This document shows positions 48,534-57,312 of a stretch of 64,000 bases of DNA, piece after piece. This stretch comes from Actinomycetota bacterium (GTDB lineage Bacteria; Actinomycetota; Actinomycetes; Nanopelagicales; Nanopelagicaceae), in contig WLPU01000006.1 in NCBI GenBank assembly GCA_009698615.1, positions 19,958 through 83,957 of the forward strand, read 5' to 3'. The translations under genes were made by a program, and so were the position numbers. Numbering within the stretch: position 1 is the stretch's first letter; the number at the start of each line of letters is the position of its first letter. The notes beneath the pieces are model-generated. The model was not told the origin of the DNA, did not search any database, and was given only the letters and a program-made list of their open reading frames with translations.

Positions 48534-48570
48534 AAAAAAGACCCGCCACGAAAGTGGTGGGTCTTTTTTA
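48534..48570. terminator. Rho-independent terminator after the histone-like gene
   Basis: Stem AAAAAGACCCGCCAC with GTGGTGGGTCTTTTT, GAAA loop, followed by a T run. A-rich and T-rich flanks on both sides make it able to stop both strands. Confidence 0.92.
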
Positions 48571-48668
48571 TTTCTCCAAATATTGTTGAGCTCTCACCCC
48601 TCAGCCAACCCACTTTGCGCGATCGAGTAAGGGGGCCATTGAGATATGCCGGTAATGAGGGTGAGTGA

Positions 48669-49181
48669 TTAGTCCTTGGGTTGGTTCTGGCGAAGCGAAG
48701 TTGCGACCTTTTCAAAAATTGTTGCGAGCGCCCCTTGATCGGCCTTGGTTAAGTGATCGACAAATCTCATCCGGACACTGGCCACATGATCTGGCGCCGC
48801 CGCCACGATTGCCTTCCATCCTTTCGGCGTCATGACCGCGAAATACCCTCTCTTATCTATTGGGCATGCCTCGCGTTTGACCCACCCCGCCTTTTCCATC
48901 ACCTTCATGCGATGTGATAGGCGCGAGCGCGAGAGCATTGCAATATCTGCAAGTTCGCTCATGCGCATTCGCCGATCAGGGGCATCGCTGAGTTGAGCCA
49001 AGATTTCATAATCTGACATCGATAGATCGTGATTATCTAGATCGCTATCGAGGGCTTCTAGCAGGCGCCGACTGGCCACGATGTACTGGCGCCAAGCTTT
49101 CATCTCGCTGGGATTGAGCCACTGCGCCCCATTATGTGTAGGGTTTTGTTTAGGATTTTCGGGGAGATTCTGGCGCGCCAT
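48669..49181 (-). CDS. MarR-family transcriptional regulator
   Basis: A 170-residue winged-helix MarR protein. MSDYEILAQLSDAP, RMRMSELADIAMLSRSRLSHRM (recognition helix) and the wing DKRGYFAVMTPKG are clear. An inverted repeat lies 20 bases upstream of its start, between it and the divergent M13 peptidase, so autoregulation and control of that peptidase are likely. Confidence 0.9.
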   Translation of the reverse strand: MARQNLPENPKQNPTHNGAQWLNPSEMKAWRQYIVASRRLLEALDSDLDNHDLSMSDYEILAQLSDAPDRRMRMSELADIAMLSRSRLSHRMKVMEKAGWVKREACPIDKRGYFAVMTPKGWKAIVAAAPDHVASVRMRFVDHLTKADQGALATIFEKVATSLRQNQPKD

Positions 49182-49200
49182 TGCACCAGTGTAGCAAGCA

Positions 49201-49214
49201 GTTGAAAGTTCAAC
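49201..49214. promoter_or_regulatory. Putative MarR operator
   Basis: GTTGAAAGTTCAAC, a perfect inverted repeat of GTTGAA around AG, sits in the 88-bp divergent gap between the MarR gene and the M13 peptidase. TTGAA-N2-TTCAA is the classical MarR-type site. Confidence 0.75.
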
Positions 49215-49269
49215 TAGTTCTACCCTTCTAAAGTGAGCCTAATTCAATACAAGTGAGTGGAGTCTTTGA

Positions 49270-51225
49270 GTGAAAAGCGGAATCGATACAAGCAACATTG
49301 ACCCAGCAGTGCGTCCTCAAGATGACCTCTTTCGCCACATGAATGGCACATGGCTCACCACCGCGCAGATCCCCGCTGATCGAGCCGCCGATGGCGCCTT
49401 CTATTGGTTGCGTGATGAATCAGAAAAGAAAGTTCGCGAGATCATCGAAACCACGGCGAGTGCTATTAGCGCACCTGGATCGGTCGCCCAAAAAATTGGA
49501 GATCTTTATCGCTCGTTTATGGATGAAAAGGCGGCAGAGCAACTCGGCATCTCTCCCATCACCGCCGACTTGGCCAAGGTTGGAGCCATTACTAACGCCT
49601 CAGAATTTCTCACACTCCTTGGTCAGCTAGAAGAAGAGGGCCTAGCCGGATTGTTCTACGGATTTATCACAACTGATAATAAAAAATCTGACGAGAACAT
49701 TATGTATTTGGGGCAATCAGGACTCAGCCTGCCCGATGAGGCTTACTACAGAGAAGATGAGTACGCACCCATCCGCAATGCATTTGTAGCGCACGTGGAG
49801 AAAATGTTTGCCCTGGCATCGTTGCCTAATGGAGGCGATCATGCCCAGCGAATCTTGGAATTAGAATCACAACTGGCAAGCCACCACTGGGATCAAGTGC
49901 GCGATCGCGATGCGACGCTGACCTATAACAAATTTAGCTTTGCTCAATTAGAAGAACTCTCGACCGGATTTGATTGGGCTGCCTGGAATAAGGGCGCCAA
50001 CGTCCCAGAACACATCTTGGCCAGTATCGTCGTTCGCCAACCAAGTTTTTTTACCGGCCTGGGCGAGATGATCAAGAAATTTGATCTAGAAAAATGGCGC
50101 TCCTGGCTCCTATGGCAAGTTCTCTCCGGGGCGGCCTCCTACCTCAACTCAGCGCTAGTCAATGAGAATTTCGACTTTTATGGCACCACGCTCTCAGGGG
50201 TTCCTGAACTCAAAGAACGATGGAAACGAGGCGTGGGCCTTGTCGAGGGGGCACTTGGTGAAGCTGTCGGCCAACTCTATGTCGAGAAGCATTTTCCTCC
50301 GCAAGCGAAAAAGCGGATGGAACAATTGGTCGCTAATTTGATCGAGGCATATCGAGTAGATATTTCAGCACTGGACTGGATGAGCGCCGAAACGAAAGTG
50401 AAGGCTCTGGAAAAGCTTGATAAGTTCACTCCAAAAATTGGTTACCCAGATAAATGGAAAGACTATTCCACACTGCAAATAACGCCTGGCGATCTCATCG
50501 CGAATTTGACCGCCGTCAGTGCCTTTGCCCGTGCCTATGAATTTAACAAAATCGGCAAGCCTGTCGATCGCTCCGAGTGGTACATGACCCCTCAAACGGT
50601 CAATGCTTATTACAACCCTGGCATGAATGAGATTGTCTTTCCTGCAGCGATCTTGCAGCCACCATTTTTTGATCTGGATTCGGATGACGCTGCTAACTAC
50701 GGCGGAATCGGGGCTGTCATCGGTCACGAAATCGGTCACGGCTTTGATGATCAGGGGGCAAAATACGATGGCGATGGCAACTTAAATGACTGGTGGAGCG
50801 ATAGCGATCGCATCGAATTTGAAAAGCGCTCCAAAAAACTTATCGATCAATATGAAGCGCTCGTGCCGGAGGAAACTCCTGATTCACATGTCAACGGTGC
50901 ACTCACGATTGGTGAAAATATTGGTGATTTGGGTGGCTTGACCATCGCTCATAAGGCTTATGAGATCTCCTTGGGTGGCTCGAAAGCCCCTGATTTAGAT
51001 GGCTTTAGCGGCTATCAGCGCCTCTTTCTCGGGTGGGCGCAAGTGTGGCGCAGCAAGGTGCGACCTGAGGAGACCAAACGCCGTCTGGCCACGGATCCGC
51101 ATTCGCCTGCAGAATTTCGTTGCAACCAAGTCATTGCCAACCTCAATGAGTTCTACGAGGCCTTTGGGGTTACAGCCGCTGATGCCATCTGGTTGGCGCC
51201 AGATCAGCGCGTTCGCATTTGGTAG
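49270..51225 (+). CDS. M13-family metallopeptidase (PepO/neprilysin-like)
   Basis: A 651-residue zinc endopeptidase. The zinc motif HEIGH begins at His486, the third ligand Glu is E549 in ENIGDLGG, and the substrate-binding NAYYNPGMNEIVFPAAILQPPFF precedes it in the usual order. No signal peptide or TM anchor is seen, so it is probably cytoplasmic. It starts at GTG 49270 beside the MarR operator. Confidence 0.93.
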   Translation: MKSGIDTSNIDPAVRPQDDLFRHMNGTWLTTAQIPADRAADGAFYWLRDESEKKVREIIETTASAISAPGSVAQKIGDLYRSFMDEKAAEQLGISPITADLAKVGAITNASEFLTLLGQLEEEGLAGLFYGFITTDNKKSDENIMYLGQSGLSLPDEAYYREDEYAPIRNAFVAHVEKMFALASLPNGGDHAQRILELESQLASHHWDQVRDRDATLTYNKFSFAQLEELSTGFDWAAWNKGANVPEHILASIVVRQPSFFTGLGEMIKKFDLEKWRSWLLWQVLSGAASYLNSALVNENFDFYGTTLSGVPELKERWKRGVGLVEGALGEAVGQLYVEKHFPPQAKKRMEQLVANLIEAYRVDISALDWMSAETKVKALEKLDKFTPKIGYPDKWKDYSTLQITPGDLIANLTAVSAFARAYEFNKIGKPVDRSEWYMTPQTVNAYYNPGMNEIVFPAAILQPPFFDLDSDDAANYGGIGAVIGHEIGHGFDDQGAKYDGDGNLNDWWSDSDRIEFEKRSKKLIDQYEALVPEETPDSHVNGALTIGENIGDLGGLTIAHKAYEISLGGSKAPDLDGFSGYQRLFLGWAQVWRSKVRPEETKRRLATDPHSPAEFRCNQVIANLNEFYEAFGVTAADAIWLAPDQRVRIW

Positions 51226-51254
51226 AACTCGTTTCGGGGCCGGTCTTTATTTAA

Positions 51255-52982
51255 CTAGTTGTATTTAGCACTCAACGTGGCAAGGGTGCCAATTTCATTG
51301 GTGGTCAGAGTCCAATCTGGCGCGAAAATTTCGAAGAGCGTTGAGCCTAGCCCTTTGTGCTTGCTGGATTTCAATGTGCCGTCATCTTGAACGACGATAA
51401 AGCACTTATCGCCTTCCACTCGCGCTGTCACTTTTACATTCTTGGCCTTGCCATGTCGAATTGCATTGACAATTGATTCTTCAATGAGTTGGGAGATGAC
51501 TTCACCATTACTCGAGATCGATTCAAGTTCGGTGGCAAGCTCTAACTTCACTCGGGCAAGACCCTGCCACGTATTGGCCATTTGCAATAATCGTTCAGAA
51601 GGAATGCGCGTTGGTCGAGTTTCATACGGCTGGTCGAGCAGCTGCAGACGTCGCAAAACCTTCTGGGTTACTTCCGGTGAGAAATCTTCAAAGTCAGATT
51701 CTGCCGCTCTGAGTAAAAGTAACTTGCACGCCAATAGCTGAGACTGAACTTCTGCATGAAGATACTGGGCATAGTCAGACTTTGTTGAGGCGGCGATGCC
51801 TTGATCTACCATGGTGGTTAAAGCTCTGACAGAAATAGATTCGCGAAGTAGGGCTAAACCATCAGCCTTTGTCTTCTGGACAACAAAGATGATTGAAATT
51901 ACCCCAGAAACTATCAAGAAGGTTACAGAGGCAGCGACCTGCGTGCCAAAAATATTAAAAAATGAAAATTGATTTCGCCCTTGCCAAAACAAGCCAACAG
52001 GAATCAAAGCTAAGGCGTTAATGAAAATCAACATCGGGGCAAGCACCAAATTCAGGCGTCCAGCACTGAGATTTTGCTTGGTGGCGATTGCACACGAAAC
52101 TTCAAATGTTACGAAAGTCAGAATCGTGCTAAGAACTTGTGTTACGCCTCCTCGCAGCAAACCTACTCGTGATATCCCGCCCACAAGTGATAATGGGAAG
52201 AGAAGGACCAGGACAGGAAGTATAGGCATAACTGTTTTACCCAGAGCGCGATACATCACATTTTGAATTCTGATGCGAGGCCAAATGAGTTCACTTTCAC
52301 GCCACCGTTGGGCGCTATGGGGTCGAATGTGATTGTTAACTAACTCATCGATGGCCCTTGCTTGTTCTTGAAGGCTGTAGGTGTAACCCTCTTTTTGAGT
52401 TGCTGTACCGATATATTTATTCAAGTTGGATATGAGTCCACGAATTGCGTCATTCGCATCTGCCTTATTCTGATCCACCGACGCCATTTCAAGACGAGAT
52501 TCGCTGGAATTCATTGCCTCGGCAAGTATTACCCGAAGATTTCTTTCGAAACCCGCCCACACGGATGTCAAAATCGATCCAATGCCAAACCAATAGAGGA
52601 CCGATATCGCTGAACCTATAGCTCTGTTGACCAACGAAAGTGGATCATCGACTAACAACATTGGTGAGATTAAGGCAATAGTCCCACCTCTCACTAGACC
52701 CATGGTGAGAATGAAAATGATATGAACCGGTTTGCTGTATTTGCCCGACACATAAAGAACAAATGGGGCCATACTTAAGTGAGAAAGTAGGCCTATTGCA
52801 ACCCACGTGAGGGTGACTTGTGTAGTTTCGTACGCAGGCTGTATGAAAAATACTGCGGTGATAACCGAGACAGGGGCTAGTCCCCAATAAATCTCCCATG
52901 AGACTAATCGTTCAGGTATAAGTGCTGAGATTGAGGACAAATCGCTACGTAAACTAGCCATAATCCCTTGGCGAAGTTTCAT
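51255..52982 (-). CDS. Membrane sensor histidine kinase (HPK7-like)
   Basis: A 575-residue protein with about ten hydrophobic segments in two sets (~30-145 and ~250-370) separated by a soluble helical stretch. The dimerisation segment has YLHAEVQSQLLA with phosphoacceptor His409. The HATPase domain has EESIVNAIRHG (N-box, ~501-510), QDDG and GLGS. It should phosphorylate the response regulator at 54405-55052. Third gene of the operon. Confidence 0.82.
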   Translation of the reverse strand: MKLRQGIMASLRSDLSSISALIPERLVSWEIYWGLAPVSVITAVFFIQPAYETTQVTLTWVAIGLLSHLSMAPFVLYVSGKYSKPVHIIFILTMGLVRGGTIALISPMLLVDDPLSLVNRAIGSAISVLYWFGIGSILTSVWAGFERNLRVILAEAMNSSESRLEMASVDQNKADANDAIRGLISNLNKYIGTATQKEGYTYSLQEQARAIDELVNNHIRPHSAQRWRESELIWPRIRIQNVMYRALGKTVMPILPVLVLLFPLSLVGGISRVGLLRGGVTQVLSTILTFVTFEVSCAIATKQNLSAGRLNLVLAPMLIFINALALIPVGLFWQGRNQFSFFNIFGTQVAASVTFLIVSGVISIIFVVQKTKADGLALLRESISVRALTTMVDQGIAASTKSDYAQYLHAEVQSQLLACKLLLLRAAESDFEDFSPEVTQKVLRRLQLLDQPYETRPTRIPSERLLQMANTWQGLARVKLELATELESISSNGEVISQLIEESIVNAIRHGKAKNVKVTARVEGDKCFIVVQDDGTLKSSKHKGLGSTLFEIFAPDWTLTTNEIGTLATLSAKYN

Positions 52983-53001
52983 TACGCCCAGAATACCTTA
53001 C

Positions 53002-54408
53002 TTAGTTGGAGTATTCCTTAACCCCGAGATGGCGAATATCTGATATTGCGTCGGTCAAGAGTGCGTTTGCGTTCGCAATATAGCCAGTTAATTCGGGTTT
53101 GAATCCCCCGCCTTCTGCGCTATTGGTCAAAAGGTTTAAAGCAAAAATCACTCCGGAAACTTTGCCTTGGATTTCTCCAAAATTAGTAGCCACAACAACT
53201 CGGGTCATGTCCTGGGCTGCCACTTCGTTGGCCTTATCGTGAATTAGGCGCGTCTGATTCTTCTTTGCCAATCGAATAAAAACGTCCTCCTGCTGTGCAA
53301 GCAAAGTAGAAATTAGGGAGGCAATATAGACACCGACGATGGTTTTTACTCCGGAATACCAAGGGTTATAAGGGGCGTGCAAATGAAATTGTGGATGAGC
53401 GGTGAATGATGAATAGAAATATTGAATCCCAAATACACCTAGATATACAAATGGAAAGATCCAACTATCAATCGGACTCTTGAAACGGCGAAGTACCTCT
53501 CGAGAAGCGGCTAAGAATGTAATAATCAGAAGACTAGAAATAATCGCCACAAGAATTCCAGCGAGACTATTTCGAAAAGCCTGACCGACAACTCCGCCAA
53601 GGAGTAGAACCACAAATGAGGTCCGCACCGACAAGATAGAAGGAAAAGCACCCTTCATATATGGGCTCCTTGTAAGAACATTTTCCCGCGCTTGCATCGT
53701 GGTGAAAGAATTTTTCTCCATTTTCGACACTTCGGATTTAAGCTGCCAGTCCAATTGTTGGGTCTGAACCTTCAAGCGAGCAATCGCATCATTCAATTCC
53801 TGAGTCGTTCCAAGTTTTTCAATGCCAGATGCAAGTGTCTGGAGTTGCTTAATGCGTGGCTCCAAGGCGCTTTGAAAACCTGAAATTGCCTGTTTTCTGG
53901 CCTGAATGTGCGATTCCTCGATCTGGCTGGAGTCAATCTCAAGCAGCCCATTGAGAGAATTAAGGGCATGATTTTTCACTCGACGTTGAGAGATGGTCCC
54001 GAAATAAAAGGCAGCCAGTAGTAGTGAGCATCCAGTAAATGCCGCTGAATTAATCATTCGCGGTGCAAGGTGTGAAGGCAGATTAAGAACCGAATGTGCG
54101 TAAAAGTCGGCTAAAAGTCCTCTAACCAGACCCGTACTCGACCATATAAATACACAAAGCCAAAAATTCTGAGCTTTTTGATAACGTGTGCGCAAAAATA
54201 CCATCTGCATTACAAATAGATAGAAATAGCCAACAAGATCTCCTGCCACGCAGATCATAATCTGTTGACCTGTCCGCCCTGGTGCAAGGACAGATTCTCG
54301 CTCAAGAGCAAAAGCAAAACCCAGGGGAATCAATGGCGCGGCAGAAATTACCGATACGCACCATCGCCCAGTCACTGATTGCTTAAATAATTCGAATTTC
54401 TCTTTCAT
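53002..54408 (-). CDS. Kinase-less paralogue of the sensor kinase
   Basis: About 468 residues, with the same plan as the downstream kinase: two sets of membrane spans around a coiled-coil-like middle (~165-250). The C-terminus has a helical segment NFGEIQGKVSGVIFAL that lines up with the kinase's HAEVQSQLLA but with Phe in place of His. The protein ends soon after, with no HATPase domain. It overlaps the response-regulator stop by 4 bases (ATGA at 54405-54408), which decides the start. Probably a regulatory partner of the kinase; inferred. Confidence 0.7.
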   Translation of the reverse strand: MKEKFELFKQSVTGRWCVSVISAAPLIPLGFAFALERESVLAPGRTGQQIMICVAGDLVGYFYLFVMQMVFLRTRYQKAQNFWLCVFIWSSTGLVRGLLADFYAHSVLNLPSHLAPRMINSAAFTGCSLLLAAFYFGTISQRRVKNHALNSLNGLLEIDSSQIEESHIQARKQAISGFQSALEPRIKQLQTLASGIEKLGTTQELNDAIARLKVQTQQLDWQLKSEVSKMEKNSFTTMQARENVLTRSPYMKGAFPSILSVRTSFVVLLLGGVVGQAFRNSLAGILVAIISSLLIITFLAASREVLRRFKSPIDSWIFPFVYLGVFGIQYFYSSFTAHPQFHLHAPYNPWYSGVKTIVGVYIASLISTLLAQQEDVFIRLAKKNQTRLIHDKANEVAAQDMTRVVVATNFGEIQGKVSGVIFALNLLTNSAEGGGFKPELTGYIANANALLTDAISDIRHLGVKEYSN

Positions 54409-55052
54409 CGAATCACCACTTTGTCGCTTTGCCATAACCGCACAGCCAAAATGCGTGGATTGAATTCTTCGTCGTTTTTGATTCCTAGGGTCGCAAAGGT
54501 GCGCTGCACAAGAGTTTCTGTGGCTCGAAGTGATGTGCCGCGGCGCGCAGCAATAGCCGAATTTGTAAACCCTTCGGCAATCAACCTCAAGATCTCTCCC
54601 TGAGTCTCACTGATGATGATGCGATCATTTTCAAGAACTGGTCGAACGGGGTTGATGTTGATGCTGGCGATCGAAGCTTGGACTGCCTCGCTCAGCTTGG
54701 AGATTGAAGCTAGCTCGGACTTCACCAGGTAGATCACATTTTCTGGCAAGGAAACTCCCTTGGGCAGCGCCAAAGTCGGGGATGCATGTGAAGTTAGGAC
54801 GACCTTGCCAATCCAAGGACGCTCCTCTTCAAGAAAATTGAGCAAGTCCGCTCCACTAGGGGCGTTGACGCCAAAGTTGAGATCGGTGATCACCGCATGT
54901 GGGTCAAAACTTTCAACCGCCGCAATCGCATCAGTCACAGAGGAGACTGCAACCACTTCAAATTTGGCATCGCTAAGAATCTCGCGGAGAAGATTGAGTG
55001 TGAACTCTTCATCTTCGGCAACGAGGACGCGCTTTCGAAACTCTGGGGACAT
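54405..55052 (-). CDS. Response regulator, receiver + LuxR-type HTH
   Basis: A 215-residue regulator. The receiver has AEDEE, the phosphoacceptor Asp in AVITDLNFG, Thr in VVLTSH and Lys in YLVKSE. The HTH is EILRLIAEGFTNSAIAARRGTSLRATETLVQRTF. It is the first gene of the operon with a kinase-less paralogue and a kinase. The divergent neighbour is the first gene of the surface island, a possible target. Confidence 0.9.
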   Translation of the reverse strand: MSPEFRKRVLVAEDEEFTLNLLREILSDAKFEVVAVSSVTDAIAAVESFDPHAVITDLNFGVNAPSGADLLNFLEEERPWIGKVVLTSHASPTLALPKGVSLPENVIYLVKSELASISKLSEAVQASIASININPVRPVLENDRIIISETQGEILRLIAEGFTNSAIAARRGTSLRATETLVQRTFATLGIKNDEEFNPRILAVRLWQSDKVVIR

Positions 55053-55154
55053 GGCGCTCCGATTCCAATAACATTAAAGTTTAAGGTCAAGGCGGGAAAG
55101 CTCAAAGCCCGCATGTTCGGTTCATACCGAGTCCGTCATTATCCAAGCGCATCT

Positions 55155-55175
55155 CGGTATGCTGTTAGCGTGAAA
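55155..55175 (+). promoter_or_regulatory. Putative leaderless promoter
   Basis: TATGCT at 55158-55163 lies six bases before the in-frame GTG at 55170. This is the spacing expected for a message starting at its first codon. -35 not recognisable. Confidence 0.4.
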
Positions 55176-56081
55176 ATCCAGCGAGAATCCTTTCTTGCCT
55201 CTGCCGCTCGCATGCTTTCACCAGACAGAGGTCGACCTACTTTTCTCACTCAAGGCAACAGTTTCAAAATTCTCTCATCGCGGTTTTTCGCACTTGCACT
55301 CGTCGCCGTAGTCGTTTCAACGGTGGCACCCGTGATTGCAGATGAGAACTCCGCGCCCCCTGCCACTGAGTCGCCTGGACCGTCGGAATCAAATTCACCA
55401 ATCCCCGCAGATTCACCTTCACCCGAAGCAACTGATTCTCCAATTCCATCAGACTCAACGGCCCCAGCTCCTACTGGCTCTGCCTCTGACTCACCCGCCC
55501 CATCACCTGCTCCCGCTCCAACTGACTCTCCCACTACAGAGGCGACACCCACCGCCAGCGAAGAATCTCCCTCTCCTAGTGATTCACCTAGTCCCACGCC
55601 AACGCCGCCTGCGCCATTGGAAGATCAATCCATGCGTGTCAATCTTCCTAATCTATTGCTAGTAGATCCTCGCGCTTATTCCAAAAACATTCCTTCAATC
55701 GTTCTCTCTGGGCCTCGATACATGCTCGCTTGTTTACGGGGTGCAAATTTTACTTTCGATATTTACTCAAAGAATGCAATTGACTCAGTATTTAACGGTG
55801 TGAAACTTGTAGAAGGCGATATGACTTCATCGGTAATTCTCTCTGGTACTACCGAACAGGTTTCAGCGCTGCTCAATAGCAATAACGGCACCCGCCTGAC
55901 GGGAATCCGGGGCCCTGTTGGTGGCTTTTACGCCGTGTACAACTTTGTCGCGATGAACATGCCCTCCCTTGATCCAGAGTTTTGTAGCCAAGGCTCTGGC
56001 GCAAATACCAGAGCGATCTACTTACGTCCCCTTGGATTGGGAATGGCGCTGATCAAAAACGGCGTAAAACTTCGCCCCTAG
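55170..56081 (+). CDS. Secreted protein with Pro/Ser/Thr-rich linker
   Basis: About 303 residues from GTG 55170; ATG 55113 or 55212 are alternatives. A hydrophobic signal segment (FFALALVAVVVSTVAPVIA) is followed by ~85 residues rich in Pro, Ser, Thr and acidic residues (repeats of SPAP, DSPS, PTPT), typical of a wall-spanning or glycosylated linker. The C-terminal ~150 residues are an unrecognised, probably beta-rich domain with two Cys. Likely a cell-surface protein; function unknown. Confidence 0.72.
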   Translation: MKIQRESFLASAARMLSPDRGRPTFLTQGNSFKILSSRFFALALVAVVVSTVAPVIADENSAPPATESPGPSESNSPIPADSPSPEATDSPIPSDSTAPAPTGSASDSPAPSPAPAPTDSPTTEATPTASEESPSPSDSPSPTPTPPAPLEDQSMRVNLPNLLLVDPRAYSKNIPSIVLSGPRYMLACLRGANFTFDIYSKNAIDSVFNGVKLVEGDMTSSVILSGTTEQVSALLNSNNGTRLTGIRGPVGGFYAVYNFVAMNMPSLDPEFCSQGSGANTRAIYLRPLGLGMALIKNGVKLRP

Positions 56082-56206
56082 CCACTGATTTCTCGCTCAA
56101 CCGTGGAGTAAAAGTTGAGATATTCACGCCACGACGGGTTGCGTCAATCACGTGTTTGCACGCTCCTCGAAGGTAAAGTTTCAAGCAGTCCAGACGGGCT
56201 TTTATC

Positions 56207-56920
56207 GTGCCTAAGAATGGAGTTGCGCCAGTGCCACTCGGTCTGCAATCGCCTCTTAGCGGACGAGTCGATGCTGGATTTGGAGGGGGAAGCCAACGCC
56301 ACAAAAATAAGGTGATCTTCGGAGTGGCTCTAGCCTGCATCGTGCCATTTCTGCTTTCAACTTTTGCAGCCAGCGTAACGGTCGGTAGTGGCGCCCTCGA
56401 GTTTGGCCAAGGCTCTCAGCAGGCCATCGCATGTGATCCCACTGTCTTTGCTGCTATCAGCGAAGAATGGCATTCACTTCCAGTTGCCGGTGATACCTCC
56501 GCTGGATTTTTCCGAGTGCGTGGTGTGACGATTTCCAATCTAGATTTGGTGGCGTGCAAGGGTAAAAAACTTAGAGTCCGCCTCATCAACACTGCGGGTG
56601 CTGAACTAGCAATCGGGCCAACAGCCGATATTCATGTCTTGCAAATTTCCCTTCCCAACGTAGATGCCCCTGTTAGCACTAGTGATGCTGGGGCCCTGGC
56701 TTTGACCTACCTGACCGGCGATGGGGCCACGGTCTCCAGTGGCATGGCAGCGGTCGTCTCACTCAATGTTTCGGGCACGTCAATCTATGACGGCTCAGAT
56801 CTATCCCCCACTAGCGCAGATGTGACTTTTTACGTAGATCCCACCGCCACGCTAGTAAATCTGGATGGCCAGCTGATCGGCAGAACCACAGTAGAGACCG
56901 TCAACAACCCAACTCGTTAA
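56207..56920 (+). CDS. Exported surface protein, family member A
   Basis: A 237-residue protein. A basic segment (RHKNK) and a hydrophobic helix (VIFGVALACIVPFLLSTFA) precede ASVTVGSGALEFGQG, then ACDPT and the beta-rich part VRGVTISNLDLVACKGKKLRV. The same layout recurs at 57313-58077 and 62673-63431, and the Cys/beta part in the collagen-like protein. By analogy it may be a TasA/camelysin-like substrate of the nearby signal peptidase. It may be a fibre or coat subunit; function unknown. Confidence 0.68.
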   Translation: MPKNGVAPVPLGLQSPLSGRVDAGFGGGSQRHKNKVIFGVALACIVPFLLSTFAASVTVGSGALEFGQGSQQAIACDPTVFAAISEEWHSLPVAGDTSAGFFRVRGVTISNLDLVACKGKKLRVRLINTAGAELAIGPTADIHVLQISLPNVDAPVSTSDAGALALTYLTGDGATVSSGMAAVVSLNVSGTSIYDGSDLSPTSADVTFYVDPTATLVNLDGQLIGRTTVETVNNPTR

Positions 56921-57312
56921 TTCTCATTACAGAGCAATAAGAATTTCGCTTACCTTAAAAGGGTACGCTCTTTGACACCCAAATCTTGTTGCTCTGCTTT
57001 ATTAATTTACAAGTTTAGTTAATCCGAAAGCGATCGAAAAAGCATCCAGCGCCCTTGAATGCTTTCCTTGTCAGCTAGGCGCCTGTCCTGGCTTGGATCG
57101 CGGCGATGAGCCTTCAGAGGGTCCCAAAGGCAGAAAACCCCTCACAAGGCTGGTAAAACCCGAACGATTACGCGCAAAGGTGAGGTTTTTGGGTGGTTTT
57201 CGAGGGGTTGCCACTTGCGTGCCCCTCCCAGCCAGTGCTTGACTAACCCTCAATAAGGGATTCACAGATCGTGATTCCAAGCAAATACTTTCCCTTTTAG
57301 GAGGAAGCGCAG
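56921..57312 (+). other. 392-bp gene-free leader with inverted repeats
   Basis: No supported gene. TTGACA at 56972-56977 could be a -35. Nested complementary segments follow: AACCCCTC (57136-57143) with GAGGGGTT (57202-57209), CTCAC (57141-57145) with GTGAG (57180-57184), and AAAACC (57155-57160) with GGTTTT (57195-57200). AGGAGG precedes the next ATG. It may be a long structured 5' leader; I match it to no known riboswitch class. Confidence 0.5.

Noticed and set aside
54897..55169. Long N-terminal extension of the Pro-rich secreted protein
   Set aside because: It overlaps the response regulator gene on the other strand and would bury the signal peptide deep inside the chain.
57060..57240. 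tmRNA, RNase P RNA or c-di-GMP riboswitch in the long leader
   Set aside because: I compared by eye with the conserved cores of these RNAs and found no match; only generic inverted repeats are visible.
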